DNA of 46,321 nucleotides, from assembly GCA_007116575.1 (NCBI GenBank), contig SKIF01000054.1, forward strand, positions 1 through 46,321, written 5' to 3'. The translations under genes and the position numbers were made by a program. This DNA comes from Paracoccaceae bacterium. GTDB taxonomy: Bacteria; Pseudomonadota; Alphaproteobacteria; Rhodobacterales; Rhodobacteraceae. Shown in pieces: positions 8,593 to 20,200 of the stretch (position 1 is the stretch's first letter; each line of letters begins with the position of its first letter). The notes under the pieces were generated by a model. That model made no database searches. It was given only the letters and a program-made list of their open reading frames with translations, and was not told the DNA's origin.

Positions 8593-9804
8593 TCAGGCAA
8601 CTGCGTGTGCAATCGCGCATTGCTGCCAGAGCGAGGTCAGCGCATCGACCAGATGGTCGATATCGGCATCGCTATGCAGTGGCCCCGGAGTGATGCGCAG
8701 CCGCTCGGTGCCCTTGGGGACCGTTGGGTAATTGATGGGCTGCACATAGATTCCCCACTCATTCATCAGGATATCCGAAATCATGCGGCATTTAACCGGA
8801 TCACCGATCATGACCGGGATGATATGGCTCTCGTTCGCCAGGTGCGGAATGCCCTTCGCGTCAAGCCGCGAGCGCAGTCGTGCGACGCGGTCGCGCTGGG
8901 CCATGCGCTCGGTATCCGAAACTTTCAGGTGCTGGATCGATGTGGTTGCTGCGGCGGCAATCGCAGGCGGCAGCGCAGTCGTGAAAATGAAGCCCGAGGC
9001 AAATGAGCGGATGAAGTCGCACAACGCGGTCGAGCCCGTGATATAGCCGCCCATCACACCGTAAGCCTTGCCCAATGTGCCCTCGATCAGGTTGATCCGG
9101 TGCGCCAGCCCACGCTCCTCCGAGATGCCGCCACCGCGCGGGCCATACATGCCGACCGCGTGCACCTCGTCCAGATAGGTCAGTGCGCCATGGGCCTCGG
9201 CCACTTCGACAATCTCGCGCATCGGGCAGATATCGCCGTCCATGGAATAGACCGATTCGAAAGCCACGATCTTGGGCCGGTCGCCCACCGCCTTGAGCTT
9301 GCGGTCCAGGTCGCGCCAGTCATTGTGTTTCCACAGCACCTTGTCGGCGCGCGAATGGCGGATGCCCTCGATCATGCTGGCATGGTTCTTTTCGTCCGAG
9401 AGGATCACGGCATTGGGGATCTTCGCGCCAAGGGTAGAGAGCGCCGCCCAGTTAGAGACATAACCAGAGGTGAACAGCAGAGCCGATTGCTTGCCGTGCA
9501 GGTCGGCCAGTTCCTCTTCGAGAATACGATGCGCATGGTTGTTGCCCGAGATATTGCGCGTGCCGCCTGCGCCCGTGCCGCAGGCCTCGACTGTACGCAC
9601 CATGCTGTTCACGACTTCTGGGTTATGGCCCATGCCCAGATAATCATTCGAGCACCAGACCGTGACTTCCTGTATGCCCGCGCTGTTGAAACGCCTGACC
9701 TTGGGGAAGGCGCCGCATTGGCGTTCGACCTCGGCAAAGATGCGATAATTGCCGTCGGACTTGAGCTTGTCGAGTTCGGCGGCGAAATGAGCATCGAAAT
9801 TCAT
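8593..9804 (-). CDS. hemA: 5-aminolevulinate synthase
   Basis: A 403-residue PLP enzyme of the alpha-oxoamine synthase family. It condenses glycine with succinyl-CoA to 5-aminolevulinate, the first tetrapyrrole precursor in alphaproteobacteria. Visible features are the N-terminal [10 protein letters not shown], the glycine-rich [13 protein letters not shown] (76-88), the cofactor-binding [11 protein letters not shown] (D212, H215) and the PLP lysine in GTLGKAYG (K246). The length matches Rhodobacter HemA. The start overlaps the puhE stop codon by four bases, so it is read with the photosynthesis operon, tying tetrapyrrole supply to pigment synthesis. Confidence 0.96.
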   Translation of the reverse strand: MNFDAHFAAELDKLKSDGNYRIFAEVERQCGAFPKVRRFNSAGIQEVTVWCSNDYLGMGHNPEVVNSMVRTVEACGTGAGGTRNISGNNHAHRILEEELADLHGKQSALLFTSGYVSNWAALSTLGAKIPNAVILSDEKNHASMIEGIRHSRADKVLWKHNDWRDLDRKLKAVGDRPKIVAFESVYSMDGDICPMREIVEVAEAHGALTYLDEVHAVGMYGPRGGGISEERGLAHRINLIEGTLGKAYGVMGGYITGSTALCDFIRSFASGFIFTTALPPAIAAAATTSIQHLKVSDTERMAQRDRVARLRSRLDAKGIPHLANESHIIPVMIGDPVKCRMISDILMNEWGIYVQPINYPTVPKGTERLRITPGPLHSDADIDHLVDALTSLWQQCAIAHAVA

Positions 9805-10619
9805 GGGGTCCCCCTCGGGTCTGTTTCTGATTTGCGGGTCGAAGGTGCCGGGAGCATCCAGCGCCAGAGTTTGTCATCGCGCACGCGCCAGACCATGAAC
9901 CAGTGCTCGAGCAGCGCGAGTGCGGTGAGCATAGCCAGCAGCGTGAAACCGATGACGCTGCCCTGATCGCCCGCCTGCATGGCACGCCAGAGCCGTTCGA
10001 GAAAGCAGCCCACGGCCAGCGCCAGAGCCGTGACCGACAGCGGAAAGAAGCCACTGACAGGGCCTTGCCGGAAGTAGCTTGCCAGATGGCCAAGCGGCGA
10101 TGGGAGAAAGTCGGTATTTATCCGGGGCACGCCCAGATAGAGATTCAGCTTGGCCGAGATACGGGCTAGGAACAGCACCAGGAAGGTCCAGAGTGCAAAC
10201 AGGTTCTCCGCCCCCCAGGCCGACACAACGAGCCCCAAGACGATGCCTGCGAGCAGAAGTTCGTGATAGGCGATGGTGCCAAAAGCCGCCCGGAACCGCG
10301 CTGTCGGGCGCAGCCCTGTTGCGCAGCCCCGCGTATTCGGCCCGGTGATGATACCCGACAGAAACGCCAGTTCCACCCAGCCCCAGAGCGCCAGCGCCGA
10401 CAGGAAAGCCAGCCAGACGCCTTGCGGGCTTGGGTCCATCAGCGTGGCGCTGACACCCAGCATCCCCAGCGCGAAAAGCGGCAGCGACAGAATCACGGAC
10501 CATGCGTGCTGATCTGGCCCGCCCCGGTCGGCCACATGCACCCGCCACAGCAGGATCCCCGTGGCAAACCACCACAGGAACAGCGCGGCGAGGGCGGCTA
10601 TCCAGGGCGTTTCGAACAT
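9801..10619 (-). CDS. puhE: putative photosynthetic complex assembly protein PuhE
   Basis: A 272-residue polytopic membrane protein with about seven hydrophobic segments. It starts [16 protein letters not shown] and contains the conserved [21 protein letters not shown] and [15 protein letters not shown] stretches of the PuhE (DUF3623) family. PuhE is needed for normal reaction-centre and light-harvesting levels in Rhodobacter, although its biochemical action is unknown. Position after acsF and before hemA is the standard Rhodobacterales order. The stop codon overlaps the hemA start (ATGA). Only 57 nt separate it from acsF. Confidence 0.92.
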   Translation of the reverse strand: MFETPWIAALAALFLWWFATGILLWRVHVADRGGPDQHAWSVILSLPLFALGMLGVSATLMDPSPQGVWLAFLSALALWGWVELAFLSGIITGPNTRGCATGLRPTARFRAAFGTIAYHELLLAGIVLGLVVSAWGAENLFALWTFLVLFLARISAKLNLYLGVPRINTDFLPSPLGHLASYFRQGPVSGFFPLSVTALALAVGCFLERLWRAMQAGDQGSVIGFTLLAMLTALALLEHWFMVWRVRDDKLWRWMLPAPSTRKSETDPRGTP

Positions 10620-10676
10620 GCGGCGCTCCTTTCCAGGCAGGCGGCGGGCGCGAAGCCCAGGCCCCCCTGAATACCC

Positions 10677-11771
10677 CTAGTACGCGGGCTCCAGTCGGAC
10701 CGATTCGGGTGGCGTGCTCTTCTTCACTGGCAGCAGGTAGAGTCGCGCAAAGCCCAGCCCGGCGCGGGTCATCCCGCCCCATTTGCGCAGGGTCCCCCCG
10801 ACGCCACCAGCTTTCGTGCCCTCTTCCACGTCCTTGTAAGCGGCCTCGATCTTCTTGAGCGTGGGCAGCCAGGCCGGATGGTCGATATCCAGTTCCATCG
10901 GGAAGATCTGCTTTGCGATCTCGGAGGTCTTGCGGAACACTTCCTGATCATACCAGTCAATATCCACGCCAAGCGCCTTGTGGAACTCGGGGCGTGCATG
11001 GTCGCGCACATACATCGTGGCATAGACGGCGGTCAGGAAGAAGCGGATCCAGAGTTTGTTGACAAAGCTCTCGGTCAGCTTGGGGTCCGTGCGCATCAGA
11101 AGCGCGAAGGCCTCACCATGGCTGAACTCGTCATTGCACCATTCCTTGAACCACTTGAAGATCGGGTGGAACCGCTTGTCGGGGTTGGCCTCTAGGTGGC
11201 GGTAGATGGTGATATACCGCGCATAGCCGATCTTTTCCGACAGATAGGTGGCGTAATAGATGAATTTGGGCCGGAAATAGGTGTATTTCTTGGCCTTGGT
11301 CAGGAAGCCCAGATTCACGGCAACACCGGCTTCGCGCAGCGCGTCATTGATAAAGCCGGCATGGCGCGCCTCGTCGCGGGCCATATAGTTGAACAGCTCG
11401 CAGATATCGGGGTTGTTGCCGCGCCGCTTCATTTCCTTGTAGAGCACGCAACCCGAAAACTCGGCTGTGCAGGAGGACACCAGAAAGTCGATCAACTCGC
11501 GCTTCAGCGCGGGGTCCATGTTGTCCCAATCGACCTTGTCCCAGTCGGCATTCTTCTTGAAATGGCCCTTGTTGGGGTCCGATTTCATCTGGCCGATCAG
11601 CTTGTCCCACTCTTCGCGAACAGGCGTCACGTCGATGCGGTCCAACTCGTCGAAATCCGTGGTGTAGAACCGCGGGTTCAGCAGAGTGGATTCCTGCGCC
11701 ATGGCGTCGGTGTCGAAACGGTCCGCGATTTCGGCGTGGAGTTCGTCATGGGTTGTAGCGTGGGCATTCAT
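10677..11771 (-). CDS. acsF: oxygen-dependent Mg-protoporphyrin IX monomethyl ester cyclase AcsF
   Basis: A 364-residue ferritin-like di-iron oxidative cyclase. Two carboxylate/His sets are visible: CTAEFSGC (E104) with DEARHAGF (E134, H137), and CNDEFSHGEAF (E215, H218). It forms the isocyclic ring E of bacteriochlorophyll using O2. The length and ends match AcsF of alphaproteobacteria. The start overlaps the upstream bciE stop by four bases, suggesting the two are made together. The cluster also has the oxygen-independent cyclase bchE at 26886, so ring E can be closed under both oxic and anoxic conditions. Confidence 0.96.
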   Translation of the reverse strand: MNAHATTHDELHAEIADRFDTDAMAQESTLLNPRFYTTDFDELDRIDVTPVREEWDKLIGQMKSDPNKGHFKKNADWDKVDWDNMDPALKRELIDFLVSSCTAEFSGCVLYKEMKRRGNNPDICELFNYMARDEARHAGFINDALREAGVAVNLGFLTKAKKYTYFRPKFIYYATYLSEKIGYARYITIYRHLEANPDKRFHPIFKWFKEWCNDEFSHGEAFALLMRTDPKLTESFVNKLWIRFFLTAVYATMYVRDHARPEFHKALGVDIDWYDQEVFRKTSEIAKQIFPMELDIDHPAWLPTLKKIEAAYKDVEEGTKAGGVGGTLRKWGGMTRAGLGFARLYLLPVKKSTPPESVRLEPAY

Positions 11772-12064
11772 ATGCTCATCTCCTCTGAAAACGAGAATTC
11801 ACAGAGTTCCATGAATTCGAAATCCCCTGTCAGCCGGGTCCAGAGCCGCTCCAGCGCATTGGCGCGGGTGATAACGGCTGTGCGATCCTCGCTGATCACC
11901 TCGCCCCACGCGGCGAGGACAGGCGGGCCCTGCACCAGAACCTCATCGCCCGGATGGACGACCGAGCCATCATTGAAGCGCACATGCGCATGAAGGCTCT
12001 CGAAGCGGTGGCTGACCTCGACTGTGCAGGGCACATGGTCGATCTTTCTTGAGAAGAGTGACAT
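11768..12064 (-). CDS. bciE: BciE, accessory subunit of the aerobic cyclase
   Basis: A 98-residue soluble protein between puhC and acsF, overlapping acsF by four bases. The central motif HVPCTVEVSHRFESLHAHV (about 10-28) and the phrase DGSVVHPGDEVLVQGPP are recognisable. In Rhodobacter sphaeroides a small gene in this position encodes BciE, required for activity of AcsF in alphaproteobacteria. I identify it by size, position and recalled sequence. No transmembrane segment or signal peptide is seen. An older label would be conserved hypothetical or photosynthetic complex assembly protein. Confidence 0.75.
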   Translation of the reverse strand: MSLFSRKIDHVPCTVEVSHRFESLHAHVRFNDGSVVHPGDEVLVQGPPVLAAWGEVISEDRTAVITRANALERLWTRLTGDFEFMELCEFSFSEEMSI

Positions 12065-12112
12065 TTCGGGATTCCCTTTTTTGTTTTGGTCGTCTCGGTA
12101 GTGGTGGTGGTC

Positions 12113-12595
12113 TCAGTCGATATTCAGCAGCTGCTTGAAGGCCGCGAGATTGTCCTGGCCGAACTGGGTCAGCTCGACCCGGTAACTGGTCAGCGGGTCA
12201 ATCGCCGCCAGACGTCCATTCTCGAACTGGACGATATTCAGCGGCAGGGTCGGGTCGATCCCGTGACGGCGGCGCATGGTCATCAGGCCATTCTCGACGA
12301 CAGTGACAAAGCCGCCATGGTCCAGATTGGCCAGCAATGCGCCGTCGGCATCGTAGACCGAGACTGCCTGTGCATCATGGCCGACAAGGCTGATCGACCA
12401 GCTTTGCACCACTGACGCCGCAGGCGGGATGGCGACCTGCTCGCGCCCGGTAAGTGTGGCATAGCTGACCAGAAGCAGCGCCGCGACTGGAAGGGCGAAC
12501 ATCATTCGCACCAGTCCTATGGGGATCATGTCATTGTTGTCGGCCCGCTTGAAGCCGGGCTGGAAAGGTTTTTGCGGATTGGGGTCAGTGGTCAT
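12113..12595 (-). CDS. puhC: photosynthetic complex assembly protein PuhC
   Basis: A 160-residue membrane-anchored protein. It has a short cytoplasmic N-terminus, one transmembrane segment (about 26-46: IGLVRMMFALPVAALLLVSY), then a periplasmic domain with the conserved ...SLVGHDAQAVSVYDADG... and FENGRLAAIDP parts of PuhC. PuhC helps reorganise the core complex with PuhB. A GTG at 12607 overlapping the puhB stop (GTGA) would add four residues (MSPV). I give the ATG but both are possible because neither has a clear ribosome-binding site. Confidence 0.9.
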   Translation of the reverse strand: MTTDPNPQKPFQPGFKRADNNDMIPIGLVRMMFALPVAALLLVSYATLTGREQVAIPPAASVVQSWSISLVGHDAQAVSVYDADGALLANLDHGGFVTVVENGLMTMRRRHGIDPTLPLNIVQFENGRLAAIDPLTSYRVELTQFGQDNLAAFKQLLNID

Positions 12596-12603
12596 GACGG
12601 GGC

Positions 12604-13245
12604 TCACTCGGCTGCGACCAAGCCGCCTGCCGGGGCAGGGGACTTGCGTTCAAGGACAGGTTGCGACACGCGCGCTTCGGCAGCATCGGCGAGAATCTGC
12701 GCGATATGGGCTGCATCGGGGATGCAGCGCAGCGCGGGCTTGGTCACACGGACATGACCGGGGCGGCAATGCGGCCAGAGGACAAGGTAGGAGAACTTCG
12801 TCTCGCCAAGCGTCTCGATCGCGATCGTGCCGGAGCCATTCTTGCGCAGGCTCAGATCGACATTTGCGATCTGGCGGAAGGGAAGGTTGAGCGTGACGTT
12901 CAATGCCGCCCCGATACGCATCGCCACGCGTGCGGTGGTGATCGTGTAGACCGTGCTGCGCGCCATCGCGAGCGCCATCAGCCCGATCACCAGCATCGCG
13001 CCTGCCCAGAGCCCAACATAGGGCAGGCCAAAGGCGACCGCGCCTGCCAGCCCGCCATCGGCTGCGCCGAGGGCGCTGCGCCAGATTACGATGACCACAA
13101 AGTAACCGGTGATCCAGTTGATCTTCAGGGCTTCGCGCGCCAGATGCCAACTATCAGGCCGACCCTGCCACAGGATGCGTTCGTGCTCCGGGGGGCGTTC
13201 TGGCAAGCCCTTCACGGGTTCAAAAGCGAAATCATCATGCGACAT
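12604..13245 (-). CDS. puhB: photosynthetic complex (reaction centre) assembly protein PuhB
   Basis: A 213-residue membrane protein of the PuhB family (PH-like/YdbS-type). A proline-rich start (FEPVKGLPERPPEHERILWQ) is followed by about three hydrophobic segments between residues 40 and 105, then the VYTITTARVAMRIGAALNVTLN motif region and a soluble C-terminal part. PuhB dimers promote reaction-centre assembly. It sits 42 nt after puhA and its stop overlaps or nearly overlaps the puhC start, the conserved puhABC order. Confidence 0.93.
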   Translation of the reverse strand: MSHDDFAFEPVKGLPERPPEHERILWQGRPDSWHLAREALKINWITGYFVVIVIWRSALGAADGGLAGAVAFGLPYVGLWAGAMLVIGLMALAMARSTVYTITTARVAMRIGAALNVTLNLPFRQIANVDLSLRKNGSGTIAIETLGETKFSYLVLWPHCRPGHVRVTKPALRCIPDAAHIAQILADAAEARVSQPVLERKSPAPAGGLVAAE

Positions 13246-13287
13246 GGGCCGGTTCCTTCGTTTAATGGGTCGTCAGTCAGTTGTGGC

Positions 13288-14082
13288 TCAGACCGGATCG
13301 GACAGGACCTTGCCGAGCGCCTTGAGTTCCGAGGCGCGCTTGTCAGCGGTATAGAGATACCCGCCCGCGACATAGCCAGAGACCTTGTCTTCCTCGAGCT
13401 TGGTGATCTGCGCGTCTGAGGCGATGGTGGGGATGCCCTTGAAGCTCTCGGAATCGAGCGCGTTCACCACCACGCGGTCGGACTTGATCTTGACCATCGG
13501 CATGGGCACAAGCCGTTTGCCTCCGTCGTCCAGTGTGACCTCGATGTAGCGAACAAGCTGTTCAGGCACGTCCACCCACATGTCGCTGACCGTGCCCGGC
13601 GATTTGCGGTCGTGGCAGACAACCTTCAGCCCGCGCGGGTCACGGCCCGCCGAGACGGCAAATTCGCCGACCTTTGCCATGGGCTGGATCTTGGCGTGGC
13701 CATGGCCATCGAGTTCCGCCTCGTCACGCCGTGCCGCCCAGGAGGCCGGGCCAACCCCGTCCTTCATGGCGTCTCCTGTGGGGGCAAAAGGGAAACCCGT
13801 TCCGCCCGAGGTGGGTGCCAGCGCGAGATCGCGTGCCTCACGCTCAAAGTCGGGAGCCTGGTATTCGCCGCGTCCGTGGGGAAGGTTAAAGGTCTTGGGC
13901 TCGGGGATCGAGAGCAGCGAATTGGTCTCGCTGCCATCCTCATTCTCCAGCGGATAGCCTTCGCGCATGTTCTCGCGCTGAATATAGTAGATCAGCCCGG
14001 CAAAGAAGATCCAGAACAGGTAAAGCGAAATCAGCGCCAGATCGAAATTGCCGAAAAACAGCCAGCCATAGGGGGTATCCAT
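13288..14082 (-). CDS. puhA: photosynthetic reaction centre H subunit
   Basis: A 264-residue protein with one N-terminal membrane helix (about 12-33: [20 protein letters not shown]) and a large cytoplasmic beta-rich domain. It caps the L-M heterodimer and shapes proton transfer to QB. The conserved stretch [12 protein letters not shown] contains the Glu equivalent to GluH173 used in proton delivery. The N-terminal [11 protein letters not shown] and the proline-rich ...[13 protein letters not shown]... segment are family hallmarks. The partners L and M (pufLM) are not in this window and are expected beyond bchC. Confidence 0.97.
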   Translation of the reverse strand: MDTPYGWLFFGNFDLALISLYLFWIFFAGLIYYIQRENMREGYPLENEDGSETNSLLSIPEPKTFNLPHGRGEYQAPDFEREARDLALAPTSGGTGFPFAPTGDAMKDGVGPASWAARRDEAELDGHGHAKIQPMAKVGEFAVSAGRDPRGLKVVCHDRKSPGTVSDMWVDVPEQLVRYIEVTLDDGGKRLVPMPMVKIKSDRVVVNALDSESFKGIPTIASDAQITKLEEDKVSGYVAGGYLYTADKRASELKALGKVLSDPV

Positions 14083-14100
14083 GGGTTTCCTCCTTGAGGT

Positions 14101-15537
14101 TCAGGTTGGGAAATCGGCCAGGCCGATCCGTTGGTTGCGTTGTTCAGGTGTGGTGATGATCCGGGTCCGCACCAGCGGGCCAAGAATGACGAGGGTCAGG
14201 AACAAAAGCCCGATCTCGATATGGTAGACGACAGAATAGCCGATATCGGGGGTCATCAGGCCGGGGCCGAGGTGGCCCGCATTCGCCAGCCCTTGCACTG
14301 TGTCGCGAATGCCGCCGCCAAGCGCAACTGCAAGCCCTGCTGCCGTAGCCTGTGCTGCGCCCCAGGCACCCAGCGCCATGCCGCCGCCGACAATGCCGCG
14401 CTTGGGCATTTCCATCGCCGCCGTCAGGGTCGCGACCGCGAATAGCCCCAGCCCCAACCCGATGCCCCAGGCACCGGCAAAGAAAATCGGCGTGGATTGC
14501 AGCGGTCCGGCGAAAATGACCGCGGCGAAGGCGAAGATGCCGACAAGGATCCCGCGCGCGGCCATGCGGAACTGGTCCATCCCATTGGCCAGCCAACGTG
14601 CCGCCAGCCAGAATCCCAGCAGCGCGCCGAAAGCCCAGACCGCCGTCAGCGTCGTCGTTGCCGCGACCGAGAGCCCGAGGATCTCACCGCCATAGGGTTC
14701 CAGCAGCACATCCTGCATGTTGAAGGCCAGCCCACCGACAAACACCACGGCCAGCAGCCGCCCTGCCTGACCGCCGCTGAGATAGTCGCGCCAGGCGTCC
14801 TTGAAGGCGGGTTTGGGGGCCTCGCGCTCGGCGCGGCTCATTGGCTTGATCTTTTCCTGCCGCCACAATGCAATAATGTTCAGCGCCAGCGTGACCACCG
14901 CGCAGCCCTGCACGACCTGAATCAGCCGCAGGTCACTGAAATCACGCAGCAGATAGCCCACGATCAGCGCCGAGATGGCCATACCGACCAGGAAGGTCAC
15001 ATAGAGCAGCGCCACCGCGCGTGGGCGCGACTTGTCATCGGCGCGGTCCGCTGCCAGCGCGATGCCCGCGGTTTGGGTCATGTGCAGGCCGAAGCCCGTC
15101 ATCAGAAAGGCGAGTGCCGCGATCACCTCGCCCGCAAAGGGCACCTCATGAACCACATCGCCGGTCAGCACCAGCAGCGCGAAGGGCATGATTGCCAGCC
15201 CGCCGAACTGCCACAGCGAGCCGAACCACAGGTAAGGCACCCGTTTCCAGCCAATCGCCGAGCGGTGATTGTCCGACTTGAAGCCCAGAAGCGCCCGGAA
15301 CGGTGCGATCAGTACGGGCAGTGCGATCATGAAGGCCACCAGCGAGGCCGCCAGCGACAGCTCCACGATCATCACGCGGTTCAGCGTGCCCAGAAGCAGC
15401 ACCGAGGCCATCCCGACCGAGACCTGAAACAGGCTCAGCCGCAGGATCTGGTTCAGCGGCAACCCTTCGGAGGCCGCATCCGCGAAGGGCAGCCATTTCG
15501 TGCCGATGGATTTGAACACCGCCTTGGGGATGATCAT
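14101..15537 (-). CDS. lhaA: PucC-family light-harvesting 1 assembly protein LhaA
   Basis: A 478-residue, 12-helix major-facilitator-type membrane protein of the BCD family, named LhaA/F1696 when it sits between bchM and puhA. Conserved stretches include LGTLNRVMIVEL, LGFKSDNHRSAIGWKRVPY and LHMTQTAGIALAAD. It is thought to deliver or position bacteriochlorophyll during LH1 assembly. ATG at 15537 overlaps the bchM stop as ATGA, so I use it rather than the in-frame start 18 nt upstream. The puhA gene begins 18 nt after its end. A second family member (bch2) is at 30476. Confidence 0.93.
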   Translation of the reverse strand: MIIPKAVFKSIGTKWLPFADAASEGLPLNQILRLSLFQVSVGMASVLLLGTLNRVMIVELSLAASLVAFMIALPVLIAPFRALLGFKSDNHRSAIGWKRVPYLWFGSLWQFGGLAIMPFALLVLTGDVVHEVPFAGEVIAALAFLMTGFGLHMTQTAGIALAADRADDKSRPRAVALLYVTFLVGMAISALIVGYLLRDFSDLRLIQVVQGCAVVTLALNIIALWRQEKIKPMSRAEREAPKPAFKDAWRDYLSGGQAGRLLAVVFVGGLAFNMQDVLLEPYGGEILGLSVAATTTLTAVWAFGALLGFWLAARWLANGMDQFRMAARGILVGIFAFAAVIFAGPLQSTPIFFAGAWGIGLGLGLFAVATLTAAMEMPKRGIVGGGMALGAWGAAQATAAGLAVALGGGIRDTVQGLANAGHLGPGLMTPDIGYSVVYHIEIGLLFLTLVILGPLVRTRIITTPEQRNQRIGLADFPT

Positions 15538-16207
15538 GCCCGCACCTTCAGACATTCGGAAATATAGAAGCCCCGCGAGACGCGCCCGACCTTGGCCAGC
15601 CCTGGAACCGAGAGCCGTTTCCAGTCATGCGGGATCATCACGGGCGAACGATCCGCGCGCGGGAAGGCCTTGCCCGCGTGCCACATCGTCATCAGAAGCA
15701 TCGTGCGCGGTGCGACCGTGAAGACAACCTGTCCTGTCCGCGCCGACAGCCCGCCAAGTGCGGCCTCCAGGTCGGGGCGGGTGTAGTAGATCAGGCTGTC
15801 CATCGCGATCACAGCATCGAACCGGCCCAGCTCGGCCGCCAGCATGTCGCCCGCGCGGAAATCGACCCGGCCTGCCAGCCCCTCGGGCAGGCGCGTGCGC
15901 GCGATCTCGACCAGCTTGGGCGAAATGTCGATTGCGGTCACATCCGCGCCCCGTGCAGCCAGTTCCGCCGAGGCAGCCCCGGTCCCGCAGCCCGCATCCA
16001 GCACCCGCGCGCCGCGCAGATCCTCTGGCAGTTGCCCCAGCATCAGCGCGCGCATGGCGTCACGCCCCTCGCGCACCGTCTGGCGAATACGCGAAACAGG
16101 CGCGTCAGAGGTCAGCCGGTCCCAGACCCGCGTTGCCGTGCCGTCGAAATAGCTGGCCACACGCGTCCTTGTCGCGTCATAGCTGGATGTGGGCGAGAGG
16201 TCGCGCA

Positions 16208-16208
<1 letters not shown>
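15534..16208 (-). CDS. bchM: Mg-protoporphyrin IX O-methyltransferase
   Basis: A 224-residue SAM-dependent methyltransferase. It esterifies the C13 propionate of Mg-protoporphyrin IX, the step before ring E cyclisation. The SAM-binding motif VLDAGCGTGAASAEL is near residue 70, with VTAIDISPKLVEIA following. The C-terminal KVGRVSRGFYISECLKV matches ChlM/BchM. The ATG at 16208 shares a base with the bchL stop (TGATG). A TTG one codon earlier is less likely. Its end overlaps lhaA, giving strict coupling from bchL through lhaA. Confidence 0.95.
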
Positions 16209-17167
<959 letters not shown>

Positions 17168-17233
17168 TCAAGCCCAATCGGCGACGGGGCTGGTCCCCGT
17201 CCGGTCCGGAATGCGTATCGGTCGCGGTTCTGC

Positions 17234-20200
17234 TCATTCGGCGGCAATCCCTTCGACTCGATCCTCGATCTCGTCCGCGGCGGCCTGCAGCGCGGCCAGT
17301 GTTGCTGCATCCGGCGCCCAATAGTTGCGTTCGGATGCCTCGATCAGCCGTCCGGCCAGCCGCGCCGAGGCCTGCGGATTCATCTCTGCCAGCCTGCGCC
17401 GCATCGTCTCGTCCAGCACGAACGTCTCGGACAGGCGCTGATAGACCCAAGGCTCTACATTTCCCGTGGTGGCCGACCAGCCCAACGTGTTGGTCACATG
17501 CGCCTCGATCTGACGCACGCCCTCGGCTTTGTGTGTCAACAGCGCCTCGTAGAATTTGGGGTTCAGTGCGCGGGCGCGGGTTTCCAGCGCGATCTGGTCT
17601 TTCAGTGTGCGCACCTTGCCCGCTCCGCGCGTCTGGTCTCCGATATAGACCGGCGTCTCCTGCCCGCGCGCGCGTTTTACCGCCCTTGCGATGCCGCCCA
17701 GCGTGTCGAAGTAATGGTCGACCGATGTGACCCCAAGCTCGACGGATTCGAGGTTCTGATAGGCCAGTTCCACAGTCGCCAGCGTCGCTTTCAGCAGTTC
17801 CGGCTGCGCCATCGGCTTGCCGGTCACGCCATAAGCGAACCCTTTGCGGGTCTGGTAGGCATCGGCCAATTCGTCTTCATCGCCGAAGGCCGAGCTGTCG
17901 ACCAGCGCGTTGACGTTAGACCCATAGGCGCCTTCAGCATTCGAGAATACGCGCAGCGCGGCGGTCTCGAGATCCACTCCCAATTCGCGCGCGGAGGCCA
18001 GCGCATGGGCACGGATGAAGTTCTGCGCTTCGGGCTCATTCGCCGTGGCGGCTTTCAGCGCGGCCTCGGCGAGAAGTTTGGTCTGCAAGGGCAGCAAGTC
18101 ACGGAAGATGCCCGAGAGGGTCATCACGACGTCGATGCGCGGGCGGCCAAGCTCTGAGAGCGGGATCAGATCCGCGCCCGACAGACGCCCATAGGCATCG
18201 AAACGCGGAACAGCCCCCATCAGCGCCAGGGCCTGCGCGATCGGCCCGCCATCGGATTTGATGTTGTCAGACCCCCAGAGCACCATCGCGACCGAACGCG
18301 GCAGGGTCGGATGCGTATCGAGCAGCTTTTGCGCCTGCATTGCCCCTTCGCGCAGGGCGAATTGCGTGGGCATCCGAAACGGGTCAAACGCGTGGATATT
18401 GCGGCCGGTGGGCAGGATGTCGGGCGCGCGGATCAGGTCGCCCCCCGGCACGGGGGCGATGAATTCCGCTGACAGCGCGCGCATCAGGCCCGTCAACTCG
18501 CTGTCCTGTTGCAATGCCGCATCCATCGCGGCGCGCTGCTCTTCGTTGGCCTCCACATTGGCCAGCAGGGCCGCACGCGCTCCCGCATCGGGGGTGCGCC
18601 CCATGATGTGCAGCCCCTCGGGGATCAGCGCGTCCTCGCATTCCAGAAGCCGCACCCAGAGCATCTCGGGCGAGCCCTCCAGGTCAACCGCCGCGGCCTG
18701 TTCGGCGATCAGCGTTTCGATCTCGTCGCGGGCGGGGTCATCATCCGCCATCCGCCGCCAGCGGGCGAGGCTGTCCTTCAAATCCTGCAAGCCCTTGTAG
18801 AGCCCGGCTTGAGCAACAGGCGGCGTCAGATGCGTGATCGTCACAGCGCCAGAGCGGCGCTTGGCCAATGACGCTTCGGACGGGTTATTGGCCGCATACA
18901 GGTAGATATTCGGCATCTCGCCGATCAGCCGGTCCGGCCAGTCATGCGCGCCCATCCCGGCCTGTTTCCCGGGCATGAATTCCAGCGCACCATGCATCCC
19001 GAAATGCAGCACCACATCAGCGGCATAGGTGTTGCGCAGCCAGAGGTAGAACTGGGTGAAAGCGTGGGTCGGCGCGAAGCCTTTCTCGAAGAGCAGCCGC
19101 ATCGGGTCGCCCTCGTAGCCGAAAGTGGGCTGCACGCCGACAAAGACCTTGCCGAATTGCGCGCCCAGCACGAATACGCCGCGCCCGTCGGACTGGATGC
19201 GCCCCGGCGCTGGCCCCCAGACCGATTCGATCGACGAAAGTGGCGGGCAGTTGCGCACCATTTCCTCGGCGGAGACATGGGCCGTGACATTAGCCTCTTG
19301 CCCGTATTGCGCAGCATTGCCCTGCAAGACAGCCGCGCGCAGCTCGTCCGAAGTGGCCGGGGGTGTGATGTCATAGCCCTCGGCGGCCAGGCGATGCAGC
19401 GTGTTATGTAGGCTCTCGAACACATCGAGATAGGCCGCCGTGCCGACTGCACCCGCATTGGGCGGGAAGCCGAAAAGCACGATCCCCACGCGCTTCTCGC
19501 TGTTCTTCTTGCGCCGTAGCGCGACGGTGCGCGTCAGTTTCTCGGCCAGTGAGGTGATGCGTTCGGGGCAGGGGGCCATCGCGCGGGTGTCGCTCGTGAC
19601 ATGGCAGTTATGGGCGCAGCCCGTGCAGTTTTCAGCCCCGTGGCGACCACCATAAACCATTGGAGAGGTCGCGCCGTCGATTTCAGGCAGGGCGATCAGC
19701 ATGGTGGTCTCTACCGGGCCGAGGCCTGTGGCGGAGGAAGCCCATTGGCCCAGCGTCTGAAACTCCAGCGGGTGGGCGACCATATAGGGAACATTGAGCG
19801 CGGTCAGTGTCTCGACCGCCGCCGGGCTGTCATTATAGGCCGGACCACCGACGAGGCTGAAGCCTGTCAGCGACAACAGCGCATCGATCTTGCCCTGATG
19901 ATACTCCGCGATTGCCGGTCTGCCGTCGAGGCCACCGGCGAAAGCTGGAACGACAGCGAGACCTCGGGACTCGAGCGCGCGGATAACCGCGTCGTAATGC
20001 GCGGTGTCAGAGGCCAGAATGTAGGACCGCATCAGAAGCAGGCCGACAGTACCGGTCGTGCATTCGGGGCGCGGAAGCGCTGCCGCATCCGTGGTGATGC
20101 GTTCGGGCAGGTCGGGGTGGTAGAGGCCGGCTTCGGGGTAATCGATGGGCGCTGCGGCTTTGACCTCACCCCATTCGGGGCGGTTCGCGTAGCGCGCGAT

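Noticed and set aside
14497-15567. 356-codon plus-strand open frame opposite lhaA
   Set aside because: His/Gln/Arg-rich shadow of a hydrophobic membrane protein gene.
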